Below, piece after piece: positions 1 to 6,692 of a stretch of DNA of 8,252 nucleotides. Numbering within the stretch: position 1 is the stretch's first letter; each line of letters begins with the position of its first letter. The stretch covers positions 1-8,252 of the forward strand of contig JAISPV010000137.1 of the NCBI GenBank assembly GCA_031274665.1, read 5' to 3'. Origin of the DNA: Candidatus Methanoplasma sp. GTDB taxonomy: Archaea > Thermoplasmatota > Thermoplasmata > Methanomassiliicoccales > Methanomethylophilaceae. A model generated the notes under the pieces. The model ran no database searches. It had not been told where the DNA came from and saw nothing but the letters and a program-made list of their open reading frames with translations. A program made the translations under genes and the position numbers.

Positions 1-1335
1 CGCGACCTTTTCGGGGTCCCAGCCTTTTCTGAGCGCTTCCCCTATCGCGAATATGCGCTTATCAGTGGCGCGGACGAGCTCTTCCTCGATCTCTTTATCG
101 GTCATGCTGATGCTGTCAAGGCCTTTGACCCCTATCTCGAGGGACCGCAGTCCTTTCAGTATCGCCTCTTCGAAAGTGCGGCCGATGGACATTATCTCTC
201 CCGTGCTCTTCATCTGTGTCCCCAGATGTCTGTCGACGGTGCGGAACTTGTCGAACGGCCAGCGCGGTATCTTTACCACCACATAATCAATGGCCGGTTC
301 GAACGCGGCGTATGTTGTGCCGGTTATCCTGTTCGGTATCTCGTCCAGAGTGTATCCGACGGCGACCTTCGTCGCCACCCTTGCTATCGGATATCCGGTC
401 GCCTTCGACGCCAGGGCCGATGATCTGGAAACACGGGGGTTCACTTCTATCAGTCTGTATTCCCCGTTCTCGGGATTGAACGCAAATTGTACATTACATC
501 CCCCTTCGATGCCCAGCGCCTTTATCACTTTCATAGAGGCCGTCCTGAGCCTCTGGTGGTCGCTGTCGGATAACGTCAGGCAGGGAGCGCAAACGATGCT
601 TTCCCCAGTGTGTATGCCCATCGCATCCAGATTCTCCATGTTGCAGATGATGATACAGTTATCGTTGGCGTCTCTCATCACCTCATACTCATACTCTTTC
701 CATCCGAGGACGCTCTCCTCCACCAGCACCTGATGTATAAGTGAATACGCAATGCCTCTGGCACATATTTCGGCCAGATCTTGTTCGTTATAGGCTATCC
801 CGCCGCCCGTTCCGCCCAGAGTGTACGCCGGCCTGACGAGCACCGGATAATTGCCGATGATCTTCGCGGCCTCGATCGCTTCCTGAATGGTCTTGACGCT
901 TCTGCTTACGGGCACAGGTTCCCCTATCCTCTCCATGGTCTCTTTGAAAAGCTCGCGGTCCTCGGACATCGCGATGGCATCCGGCTGTGTCCCGAGCAGG
1001 GATGCGCCCAGCCTTTCAAGCTCCCCGTTCTCCGCTAGCTCCGAACATATGTTCAGGGCGGTCTGTCCGCCCATCCCCGAAAGTACGCCGTCCACGCCTT
1101 CCTTCTCGATTATCTTTGCGACAACGGATGCCTGAAGCGGCTCTATGTAGACGCTGTCTGCCGTTTCGGGATCGGTCTGTATCGTTGCGGGGTTGGAGTT
1201 GACCAGCACCGTGGTGTACCCCTCCTCTTTCAGCGAACGGCATGCCTGGCTTCCGGAGAAATCGAATTCCGCCGCCTGTCCGATGACGATCGGGCCCGAT
1301 CCTATCACCATGAGCTTCTTGTAGTCCTTCTTCAT
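1..1335 (-). CDS. carB: Carbamoyl phosphate synthase large subunit, N-terminal 445 codons (3' end outside the window)
   Basis: CarB makes carbamoyl phosphate from bicarbonate, two ATP and ammonia for pyrimidine and arginine synthesis. The reading frame is open for all 445 codons from ATG at 1335 to the left edge, so this is a window cut and not a truncation (the family is about 1,070 residues). Visible are the pre-ATP-grasp domain with [17 protein letters not shown] (residues 12-28) and [13 protein letters not shown] (45-57), and the first ATP-grasp domain with [12 protein letters not shown] (168-179), [10 protein letters not shown] (207-216), AMGIHTGES (238-246) and [18 protein letters not shown] (297-314). 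These line up with the E. coli bicarbonate-phosphorylation half; the residues equivalent to Gln285, Glu299, Asn301 and Arg303 are kept. The oligomerisation domain begins near residue 405. The start is fixed by a strong Shine-Dalgarno inside the end of carA, with which it overlaps by one base. Its partner CarA lacks a working glutaminase site, so this subunit probably takes free ammonia (inference). Confidence 0.97.
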   Translation of the reverse strand, partial: MKKDYKKLMVIGSGPIVIGQAAEFDFSGSQACRSLKEEGYTTVLVNSNPATIQTDPETADSVYIEPLQASVVAKIIEKEGVDGVLSGMGGQTALNICSELAENGELERLGASLLGTQPDAIAMSEDRELFKETMERIGEPVPVSRSVKTIQEAIEAAKIIGNYPVLVRPAYTLGGTGGGIAYNEQDLAEICARGIAYSLIHQVLVEESVLGWKEYEYEVMRDANDNCIIICNMENLDAMGIHTGESIVCAPCLTLSDSDHQRLRTASMKVIKALGIEGGCNVQFAFNPENGEYRLIEVNPRVSRSSALASKATGYPIARVATKVAVGYTLDEIPNRITGTTYAAFEPAIDYVVVKIPRWPFDKFRTVDRHLGTQMKSTGEIMSIGRTFEEAILKGLRSLEIGVKGLDSISMTDKEIEEELVRATDKRIFAIGEALRKGWDPEKVA

Positions 1336-2417
1336 CAGCGACCCTCCTTGACGGCCTTTGCGAATCTGTCGAAGAGGAATGAAGTATCCCCCTGCCCGGG
1401 AGATACCTTCGGATGATATTGGGAAGTGAATATCGGAAGGTCCTTGTGCCTGAAACCTTCTACGGTACCGTCGTTCACATTGATCTGATCTGCGATCATA
1501 TCTTTTTCTTCCAGAGAACCGGCCTCCATGGCGAACCCATGGTTCTGCGAAGTGATGAAGACCCTGCCTTCGCATCTCACCGGCTGATTGCTGCCGTGGT
1601 GGCCAAACTTCATCTTATACGTCTTGCCGCCCATTGCCGCTCCGACGATCTGGCTCCCCAGCCCCACTCCGAACACGGGCATCCAGGTCGACAGGTCTGC
1701 GACCGTCCTTGCCGTTGTTTTCAGTATCGAAGGATGTGAGGGGTTCCCGGGTCCGTCGGAGACGATCAGGCCTTTTACTTTATGGTCTGATATCACATCT
1801 GCGGCGGTATCGTAAGGGAACACGACCACGTTGAATCTCTCGGCGAGGTCCTTTATGAGCCTGTCCCTCCCTCCGCAGTCCAGAATACCTATGCACGTAT
1901 CTTTTCCGAAGTTGTGTCCTTCTATGCGCCGGACCGACACTTCCCCCGCCAGGTTCTGCTCTGAAGGAAGGGGTGTGCTGCCGAGCCCTTTGATCGTATC
2001 GTCTATCTTTTCTTCGCGGTCGACGACCGCACCTTTGAGCGTTCCCATTGTCCTGATCTTTATCGTAAGTTCCCTTGTGTCGATGCCGGATATCCCCGGG
2101 ACCGAACTGCACTTAAGGACATCGTCCAGAGTACGGCCGCCGTACATAGGGGACGGCTCTTTGCAGTATTCGCGCACGATCAGCGCCCTTGCGTGAATGC
2201 ATTCTGACCGGCAATAATCATCCTTTGCTCCGTAATTGCCTATCAGAGGATAGGTCATGACGAGCATCTGACCTCTTACCGACGGATCTGTGAGGCTCTC
2301 CTGATAGCCTGACATACCGGTAGAGAAAACGACCTCGCCGGCTGTGCAACAGATGTGTCCGAAGGCCTCCCCTTCGAACACGCTTCCGTCCTCGAGGACC
2401 AAAAAACTTATCGACAT
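1335..2417 (-). CDS. carA: Carbamoyl phosphate synthase small subunit with a degenerate glutaminase site
   Basis: CarA normally hydrolyses glutamine and channels ammonia to CarB. This 360-residue protein (E. coli: 382) is recognisable throughout: N-terminal CPSase small-chain domain (about 1-150) with [15 protein letters not shown] (32-46), TYPLIGNYG (55-63) and GIDTREL (111-117), then a class I glutamine amidotransferase domain (about 173-360) with [13 protein letters not shown] (220-232), [13 protein letters not shown] (268-280) and SQNHGFA (290-296). However, the nucleophile elbow, usually GICLGHQ, reads GVGLGSQ (250-256). Gly252, codon GGG at 1662-1664, replaces the catalytic Cys, and Ser255 replaces His. 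The distal triad motif HPE is HPK (335-337). Glutaminase activity should therefore be absent, while some glutamine-contacting residues (Gln256, Gln291, Asn292) remain. Ammonia-dependent synthesis, with CarA as a structural or regulatory partner, is the likely consequence (inference). It is the first gene of carAB. No Shine-Dalgarno precedes the ATG, and a TATA-like box about 30 bases upstream suggests a leaderless transcript. Confidence 0.96.
   Translation of the reverse strand: MSISFLVLEDGSVFEGEAFGHICCTAGEVVFSTGMSGYQESLTDPSVRGQMLVMTYPLIGNYGAKDDYCRSECIHARALIVREYCKEPSPMYGGRTLDDVLKCSSVPGISGIDTRELTIKIRTMGTLKGAVVDREEKIDDTIKGLGSTPLPSEQNLAGEVSVRRIEGHNFGKDTCIGILDCGGRDRLIKDLAERFNVVVFPYDTAADVISDHKVKGLIVSDGPGNPSHPSILKTTARTVADLSTWMPVFGVGLGSQIVGAAMGGKTYKMKFGHHGSNQPVRCEGRVFITSQNHGFAMEAGSLEEKDMIADQINVNDGTVEGFRHKDLPIFTSQYHPKVSPGQGDTSFLFDRFAKAVKEGR
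1342..1349 (-). promoter_or_regulatory. Ribosome binding site of carB inside the carA 3' end
   Basis: The minus strand reads AAGGAGGG, then six bases, then the carB ATG at 1335. It lies in the last codons of carA, and the carA stop and carB start overlap as TGATG. This supports translational coupling of the two subunits and settles the carB start. Confidence 0.8.
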
Positions 2418-2442
2418 CGAGAATCAATCAGAGTTGAGGACT

Positions 2443-2451
2443 GTATTTAAT
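2443..2451 (-). promoter_or_regulatory. Putative TATA box of the carAB operon in the carA-pelA divergent intergenic region
   Basis: On the minus strand this reads ATTAAATAC, centred about 30 bases before the carA ATG at 2417. That is the spacing expected when an archaeal transcript begins at or beside the start codon, and no Shine-Dalgarno is visible between. The whole 140-base divergent gap (2418-2557) must also contain the pelA promoter. Candidates on the plus strand are the same AT-rich patch and TGTATTG at 2512-2518; I cannot choose between them. I see no other structure in the gap. Confidence 0.4.
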
Positions 2452-2557
2452 ATCTTGGGAACCCGTCAGACAGCCTCGAACCCTTGTTGTCCAATACCCG
2501 ACAAACCACCCTGTATTGAACGAAATAGGGATAAAGACGAACCTCCATCAGATATTC

Positions 2558-3589
2558 ATGCGGATCCTCGAAAAAGATGTCAGCAGCGGGAACATAAGGA
2601 TCATGCTGGAATCCGACGAGGATGTCTGGCACCTTTTCAACGTCCTTGACCGAGAGGATCTGGTCACCGCCTCCACCACGAGAAGGGAAGAGAAGGCCGC
2701 CGACAAGCTTAGGGCGGAGAGGTCGGAGAAGAAGAGAATGACCCTGGGGATAAGGGTGGAGAAGATAGAGTTCTCCGAAGAGGACATCAGACTGAGGGTA
2801 CTCGGGACGATCGAGACCGGACCCCAGGACATAGGTCAGCACCATACTCTGATCTTTGAGATAGGGGATAACCTTCTGATAACAAAGGCGCGGTGGAAAG
2901 ATTCGCAGCTTGACAGATTGGGCAGGGCGGTGAGGGACTCCAGAAAGCCGAAGATACTGTTCGTTTCCCTTGATCAGGACGACGCCACTATAGCTGTGCT
3001 CAGGCAATTCGGGTTGAAGGAGATCGCGACCATAAGATCGGCGAGACAAGGAAAACAATACGAAGAGAGGCCCAAAGAAGACATCTACCACACAGAGATA
3101 ATCTCGAAGATCGCCCCGCTTGTCTCAGACAACATGCCGATCGTGCTCCTCGGTCCGGGTTTTGAAAAGGAGTCCCTTGCCGAGGACCTCAAGAACGAAG
3201 GATACAAGGGGATACATGTTCACCATACCGGCCAATCCGGAATGGTGGGGGTGAACGAGCTTATCAAGACGGGAATGGGCGCCGCCATCCTGAAAGAGTC
3301 CTCCGTGGGCATAGAGATGGAGGCCGTCGAGAGACTGATGTCCGAAATAGGGAAAGACGGTCTCGCGGCGTACGGCCCTAAGGAGATCGCGGAAGCCACC
3401 GGCGCGGGAGCGGTGGACACGCTGCTCATACTGGACTCAAAAGTAAGGGAACTGGACCTTGACCATCTAATCAGAACGGTAGAATCCCAACACGGAAATG
3501 TCCTCATCGTGTCCGGGCAGCACGATTCCGGAAAGGAACTTTCCGCACTCGGCGGAATGGGTGCATTATTGAGATATAAGCCGCAATGA
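2558..3589 (+). CDS. pelA: Pelota (archaeal Dom34), ribosome rescue and mRNA surveillance factor
   Basis: Archaeal pelota binds the empty A site of stalled ribosomes with aEF1A and, with ABCE1, splits them. The 343-residue product has the expected three domains. The N-terminal Lsm-like domain (about 1-125) carries VWHLFNVLDREDLV (23-36), TTRREEKAADKLRAE (40-54), TLGIRVEKIEF (62-72) and HHTLIFEIGD (95-104). The central eRF1-like domain (about 130-250) carries KILFVSLDQDDATIAVLRQFG (132-152) and GPGFEKE (199-205). The C-terminal domain (about 250-343) carries AYGPKEI (271-277), GAVDTLLI (284-291) and a C-terminal GGMGALLRY (332-340). As expected for pelota and unlike aRF1, it has no GGQ motif. 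The start at 2558 (MRILEKDV) is chosen because family members begin at this point; an in-frame ATG at 2516 would add 14 residues with no family match. Neither start has a clear Shine-Dalgarno. It is divergent from carA and appears to be a single-gene unit. Confidence 0.95.
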   Translation: MRILEKDVSSGNIRIMLESDEDVWHLFNVLDREDLVTASTTRREEKAADKLRAERSEKKRMTLGIRVEKIEFSEEDIRLRVLGTIETGPQDIGQHHTLIFEIGDNLLITKARWKDSQLDRLGRAVRDSRKPKILFVSLDQDDATIAVLRQFGLKEIATIRSARQGKQYEERPKEDIYHTEIISKIAPLVSDNMPIVLLGPGFEKESLAEDLKNEGYKGIHVHHTGQSGMVGVNELIKTGMGAAILKESSVGIEMEAVERLMSEIGKDGLAAYGPKEIAEATGAGAVDTLLILDSKVRELDLDHLIRTVESQHGNVLIVSGQHDSGKELSALGGMGALLRYKPQ

Positions 3590-3593
3590 ATTG

Positions 3594-3598
3594 TTTTT
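3594..3598 (+). terminator. Possible oligo-T terminator after pelA
   Basis: A run of five T lies five bases after the pelA stop codon, in the GAATTGTTTTTGC context. Archaeal RNA polymerase can terminate at T-rich stretches without a hairpin. The run is short, so the call is weak. A second T-run at 3640-3645 could serve as a backup terminator and overlaps the next promoter. Confidence 0.3.
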
Positions 3599-3638
3599 GC
3601 GCCAATTTCCATCGCCCTTCCGCCGACCTCTTAGAAAA

Positions 3639-3649
3639 CTTTTTTATTG
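3639..3649 (+). promoter_or_regulatory. Putative TATA box of the homocitrate synthase gene
   Basis: The plus strand reads CTTTTTTATTG in an otherwise mixed-composition 135-base gap (3590-3724). With archaeal spacing the transcript would start near 3670, giving a leader of about 55 bases that contains a strong Shine-Dalgarno. This leadered arrangement differs from carA, which looks leaderless. Confidence 0.35.
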
Positions 3650-3712
3650 TAACCCGACACTAACCTTCTGAAAGCTGACCAACCGATGTTTTCTGGCCAC
3701 ACTGATGGCAAA

Positions 3713-3720
3713 GGGGGGAG
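3713..3720 (+). promoter_or_regulatory. Ribosome binding site of the homocitrate synthase gene
   Basis: GGGGGGAG lies four bases before the ATG at 3725. It favours that start over the in-frame ATG at 3686, whose extra 13 residues (beginning MFSGHTDG) would be encoded across this purine tract and have no counterpart in the family. Confidence 0.65.
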
Positions 3721-3724
3721 TAAG

Positions 3725-4909
3725 ATGAAAACACTAACCGAGGTTAATAAAATAGTGAACAAATACGACGTGTGCGTCTGCGACACCACTCTCAGAGACG
3801 GAGAGCAGGCAGCGGAGATCGTGTTTTCCAACATAGAAAAATACAGGATCGCCCAGCTTCTGGATGAAGCGGGAGTTCAGCAGATAGAAGCAGGCATTCC
3901 GGCGATGGGTGCCGACGAAAAGAAGGCAGTGAAGCACATTGCGCACATGAAGCTCAACGCGTCGGTGCTCGGGTGGAACCGCGCCAACATCGATGACATC
4001 AACACCAGTCTGGACTGCGATGTCGATTCGGTCGCTATCTCTTTGTCCTCTTCAGATATCCAGATCAAACACAAGCTCAATAAGAGCAGAGAATGGGTCC
4101 TTGAACAGGTAGCGCTGTGCGTAGAGCATGCCAAATCCCACGGAGTATACATCTCATGCAACGCAGAGGATGCTTCCCGGGCAGATATGGACTTTTTGCT
4201 GCAATTCGCCAAGACGGCAAAGGCCGCCGGCGCCGACAGGCTGAGATACTGCGACACGATCGGCAGGGAGGACCCGTTCAGATGCGCGGAGAGGGTCGGG
4301 CGGATCATCAAAGAAGTGAAGATAGACGTAGAGATGCACACCCACAACGACTTCGGCATGGCGACCGCCAACTGTATGGCGGGTGTCTTGGCCGGCGCCA
4401 GGTTCCTGAGTACCACGGTGATGGGCATAGGCGAGAGGGCAGGCAACGCTCCTTTTGAGGAGACCGTCATGGCATGCAAGCACCTCTTCAACAAGAGCAC
4501 GGGCATTATTGACACACTGAAAATGAAAGATCTGGCACAGTTCGTTTCCGTTGCCTCCAATAGGGAGATCCCGGTCTCGAAACCGTTCCTCGGGGCCAAC
4601 TGCTTTGCGCACGAGGCGGGGATACACGCCGACGGCATAATAAAAGAAGCAAAGAACTACGAGCCTTACGAGCCCTCTGAAATGGGTCTTGAGAGAAGAA
4701 TAGTGATAGGCAAACACTCCGGAAGGAACACCATCGTCACGAAACTGTCGGAAAGAGGGATCACACTCACCGATAAGGAGGCCATAGACCTTCTGGAGAG
4801 AGTGAGGAAATGCTCTGTGAAACTGCACAGAAGCATCTCGACGGATGAACTGTGTGTTCTTTACAAGGACATGCTTGCCGGCGAAGACCCGTTCGACGAC
4901 GAGTGCTGA
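3725..4909 (+). CDS. nifV: Homocitrate synthase, NifV/AksA type (HMGL-like acyl-CoA transferase family)
   Basis: This family condenses acetyl-CoA with a 2-oxo acid, here probably 2-oxoglutarate to give homocitrate. The 394-residue product has the TIM-barrel signature DTTLRDGEQ (residues 20-28; Asp20 metal ligand, Arg24 catalytic), IEAGIPAMG (54-62), HKLNKSREW (116-124), NAEDASRAD (146-154), the metal-binding HTHNDFG (205-211) and GIGERAGNAPFEE. After the barrel come AHEAGIHADGI and GKHSGRN of the communication subdomain. The C-terminal LeuA regulatory domain of isopropylmalate synthases is absent, as in NifV and AksA. Details such as IPAMG and EDASRAD recall bacterial NifV more than methanogen AksA as I remember it. 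In a methanogen the job would be 2-oxosuberate synthesis for coenzyme B; with nitrogenase present, homocitrate for FeMo-co. Neither can be decided here, because no nif or aks gene is adjacent. A 2-isopropylmalate or citramalate synthase is less likely. It appears to be transcribed alone. Confidence 0.88.
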   Translation: MKTLTEVNKIVNKYDVCVCDTTLRDGEQAAEIVFSNIEKYRIAQLLDEAGVQQIEAGIPAMGADEKKAVKHIAHMKLNASVLGWNRANIDDINTSLDCDVDSVAISLSSSDIQIKHKLNKSREWVLEQVALCVEHAKSHGVYISCNAEDASRADMDFLLQFAKTAKAAGADRLRYCDTIGREDPFRCAERVGRIIKEVKIDVEMHTHNDFGMATANCMAGVLAGARFLSTTVMGIGERAGNAPFEETVMACKHLFNKSTGIIDTLKMKDLAQFVSVASNREIPVSKPFLGANCFAHEAGIHADGIIKEAKNYEPYEPSEMGLERRIVIGKHSGRNTIVTKLSERGITLTDKEAIDLLERVRKCSVKLHRSISTDELCVLYKDMLAGEDPFDDEC

Positions 4910-4912
4910 TCA
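4907..4912. other. Zero-spacer convergent gene junction (back-to-back stop codons)
   Basis: The homocitrate synthase stop TGA (4907-4909) is followed immediately by TCA, the complement of the antiporter stop TGA, forming the palindrome TGATCA. There is no intergenic base, so each transcript must end inside the opposite gene. Confidence 0.95.
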
Positions 4913-6640
4913 GTCCATCCCTGCTCTATGCTTATAAAGATAGAGCACCAACACTATTCCTATACCGCCGAGCATAGCCACAATATGCTCTATCAGGCCA
5001 ATGCTGTTCGGTACCAGTATGAGGATCAAAAAGTCTATTATAAAGACAAGGGTCCAGTTGTTTATCCTAACGAACGCTTTATAGAACTTTATCGACCTGC
5101 GCTGAAGGTTCCCTTCTCCTCTTGCCTCGGCCTTCCTTTCCGAATCGATGAGGACCTTCTCGACGAACTTAAGGTTCTTTATCAGGTCGTACAGAGGGAT
5201 GGCGATCGCCGCGAAGTTGCCCGCAAGCACAACCGTGTAACATACGCTGTATGAGAGAGATACCATATGATTATGCAGGAAGTCCGTCAGGTCCAGTGTG
5301 AACAGGAAGAAGACGACCTCTATCCCGAATATGAGAAGAACATCCAGATATGCCATTGTCGCTTTCTTTCTGAGTCTGATCGATGTGGATTTGGACGACA
5401 GCGCTATTCTCGAATAATGGCCGTCTCTTATACATTCCACTTTCTTCACTGTGTTAATGACGGGTTTCGGGGCATGATCATACACATAGTCACATATCTT
5501 GCCAGTGTTGTTGGACATTAGCGGCAGTGCCACCATCGTTACCAATGCCGCACTTATCACTGATGTATAGAACGCTTCTGAGAGTACCCCCGCGTCCCAC
5601 CCTGCTTTCGCTATTATGAAGGCGAATTCGCCCATGGCGACGAGACTCACCGACGACATGAAACCGATACGCAGCGATCTGTTGCAGACGAAATACGCGA
5701 AGAACACGCTTCCTGTCTTCAGGACCACATACACTCCGAATATCAGTAGTATCAAGACAGCGTTGTTAAGGATACCTTCCGGGGCTATCTCCAATCCCAC
5801 CGAAATGAAGAACATCGCCATAAAGATATCTTTCATCGGCGTCACGTCATGCTCAATGGTCTTGCATGAATTCGCCTGAGACACGACCACTCCCATAAGG
5901 AATGCGCCGATAGCCATGGACATGCCTATCCAGACGGACAACCAGGCCATTGCAAAACATATCCCCAAAGATGTTATCAACAGTATCTCATCCGGCATCT
6001 TTGATGCTATCCAGTCGAGCGCGCGGGGGACGAGCATTAACCCGAGGGCGACGGCCACGATCATGAAGATCATGATTATCAGGAGCATCCATATGATGGA
6101 GTCCAGTTCCATCACGCTTCCTGTTAGGAGGGGGGATGCCATAGACAATATTATCACTTGAGCAACGTCCTCCACCACCGTGATAAGAATAACTGTCTCA
6201 ACGTCCTCCTTCGACAGTTTTCCTTGATCTTTGAGAACGGTCGTCACAACCGCAGTACTCGATCCTGAGATGATGGCTCCGAAGAGGATGGCTTGGATCG
6301 CCTCCCACCCCATGAGAATACCGAAAAGATATCCTCCGATGATCATGATCGGCAGCTGGATCAGTGCTACGATGGTGGCGAACGCTCCGGTCTTCCTCAG
6401 CTTCTTCAGGTTCAGTTCCATGCCGATGCAGAACATCAGCAACACCAATCCCATCGAAGCAAGGATGCTTACTATCGCCTCCGTTTCCGCGGACTCGCCG
6501 ATCCAATAATTAGCAAGGATGATACCTGCGGCAAGGTATCCTATGATGGGCGGCAGTTTCAATCTTTTGAATAAGACGGAACATACTCCTGCAACAAGCA
6601 GGAGGAGCGTCATATTCACAAGAAACACTGCGTCTTCCAT
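4910..6640 (-). CDS. Kef-type cation/proton antiporter of the CPA2 family with an extra C-terminal membrane module
   Basis: CPA2 carriers exchange Na+ or K+ for protons across the cytoplasmic membrane. The first 380 or so residues of this 576-residue protein form the usual helical core: KLPPIIGYLAAGIILA (27-42), the discontinuous-helix GSSTAVV (126-132), a Glu157-Asp158 pair in VVEDVAQVII at the position of the conserved acidic pair, GAFLMGVVVSQ (245-255), and FFISVGLEI (277-285), which resembles KefC FFISVGM. A cytosolic RCK/KTN nucleotide-binding domain would normally follow. Here there is instead a charged stretch (about 380-428) and four further hydrophobic helices (about 429-448, 460-485, 528-544, 547-569), with a basic loop (487-520) between the pairs. 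The ATG at 6640 is chosen; in-frame GTG codons at 6643 and 6646 are alternatives two codons or fewer upstream. Substrate ion cannot be told from sequence. It lies about 50 bases downstream of the ABC-F gene on the same strand. Confidence 0.9.
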   Translation of the reverse strand: MEDAVFLVNMTLLLLVAGVCSVLFKRLKLPPIIGYLAAGIILANYWIGESAETEAIVSILASMGLVLLMFCIGMELNLKKLRKTGAFATIVALIQLPIMIIGGYLFGILMGWEAIQAILFGAIISGSSTAVVTTVLKDQGKLSKEDVETVILITVVEDVAQVIILSMASPLLTGSVMELDSIIWMLLIIMIFMIVAVALGLMLVPRALDWIASKMPDEILLITSLGICFAMAWLSVWIGMSMAIGAFLMGVVVSQANSCKTIEHDVTPMKDIFMAMFFISVGLEIAPEGILNNAVLILLIFGVYVVLKTGSVFFAYFVCNRSLRIGFMSSVSLVAMGEFAFIIAKAGWDAGVLSEAFYTSVISAALVTMVALPLMSNNTGKICDYVYDHAPKPVINTVKKVECIRDGHYSRIALSSKSTSIRLRKKATMAYLDVLLIFGIEVVFFLFTLDLTDFLHNHMVSLSYSVCYTVVLAGNFAAIAIPLYDLIKNLKFVEKVLIDSERKAEARGEGNLQRRSIKFYKAFVRINNWTLVFIIDFLILILVPNSIGLIEHIVAMLGGIGIVLVLYLYKHRAGMD

Positions 6641-6662
6641 CACCACACCCAGTAACGTATAC

Positions 6663-6678
6663 TCTTTTTAGTAAAAAA
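6663..6678 (-). terminator. T-rich element between the ABC-F and antiporter genes (terminator and/or promoter)
   Basis: On the minus strand the 52-base gap contains TTTTTTACTAAAAAGA. The T6 run lies 15 bases after the ABC-F stop and could terminate that transcript. The same patch is 23-38 bases before the antiporter ATG, where a TATA box for a near-leaderless transcript would sit. A GGGTG 5-10 bases before the ATG is the only weak ribosome-binding candidate. If the element does not terminate, the two genes are cotranscribed. Confidence 0.35.
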
Positions 6679-6692
6679 CCATTCGTTGATCT

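Noticed and set aside
290..733. 147-codon plus-strand open frame opposite carB, and similar antisense frames opposite carA, the antiporter and the ABC-F gene
   Set aside because: Each is covered by a confident gene on the other strand and has Ser/Arg/Pro-rich, motif-free translations typical of antisense shadows.
1335..2417. carA as a pseudogene
   Set aside because: The frame is full length, coupled to carB, and non-catalytic motifs are well kept; only the amidotransferase catalytic positions have changed, which suggests altered function and not decay.
2516..2557. Upstream in-frame ATG giving pelota 14 more residues
   Set aside because: Family members begin at the MRIL-type start at 2558; the extra residues match nothing in the family and have no ribosome binding site.
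3686..3724. Upstream in-frame ATG for the homocitrate synthase (13-residue extension)
   Set aside because: The strong GGGGGGAG tract directly before ATG 3725 is the better start signal, and the extension reads through that tract as Lys-Gly-Gly-Ser-Lys.
3877..4638. 253-codon minus-strand open frame opposite the homocitrate synthase
   Set aside because: It lies wholly within a gene whose plus-strand product has every catalytic motif of its family; the antisense product shows no recognisable domain and is a codon-bias shadow.
6663..6678. Inverted repeat TTTTTACTAAAAA as a stem-loop terminator
   Set aside because: Only five A-T pairs around a three-base loop, too weak for a convincing hairpin; kept only as a T-run terminator or promoter candidate.
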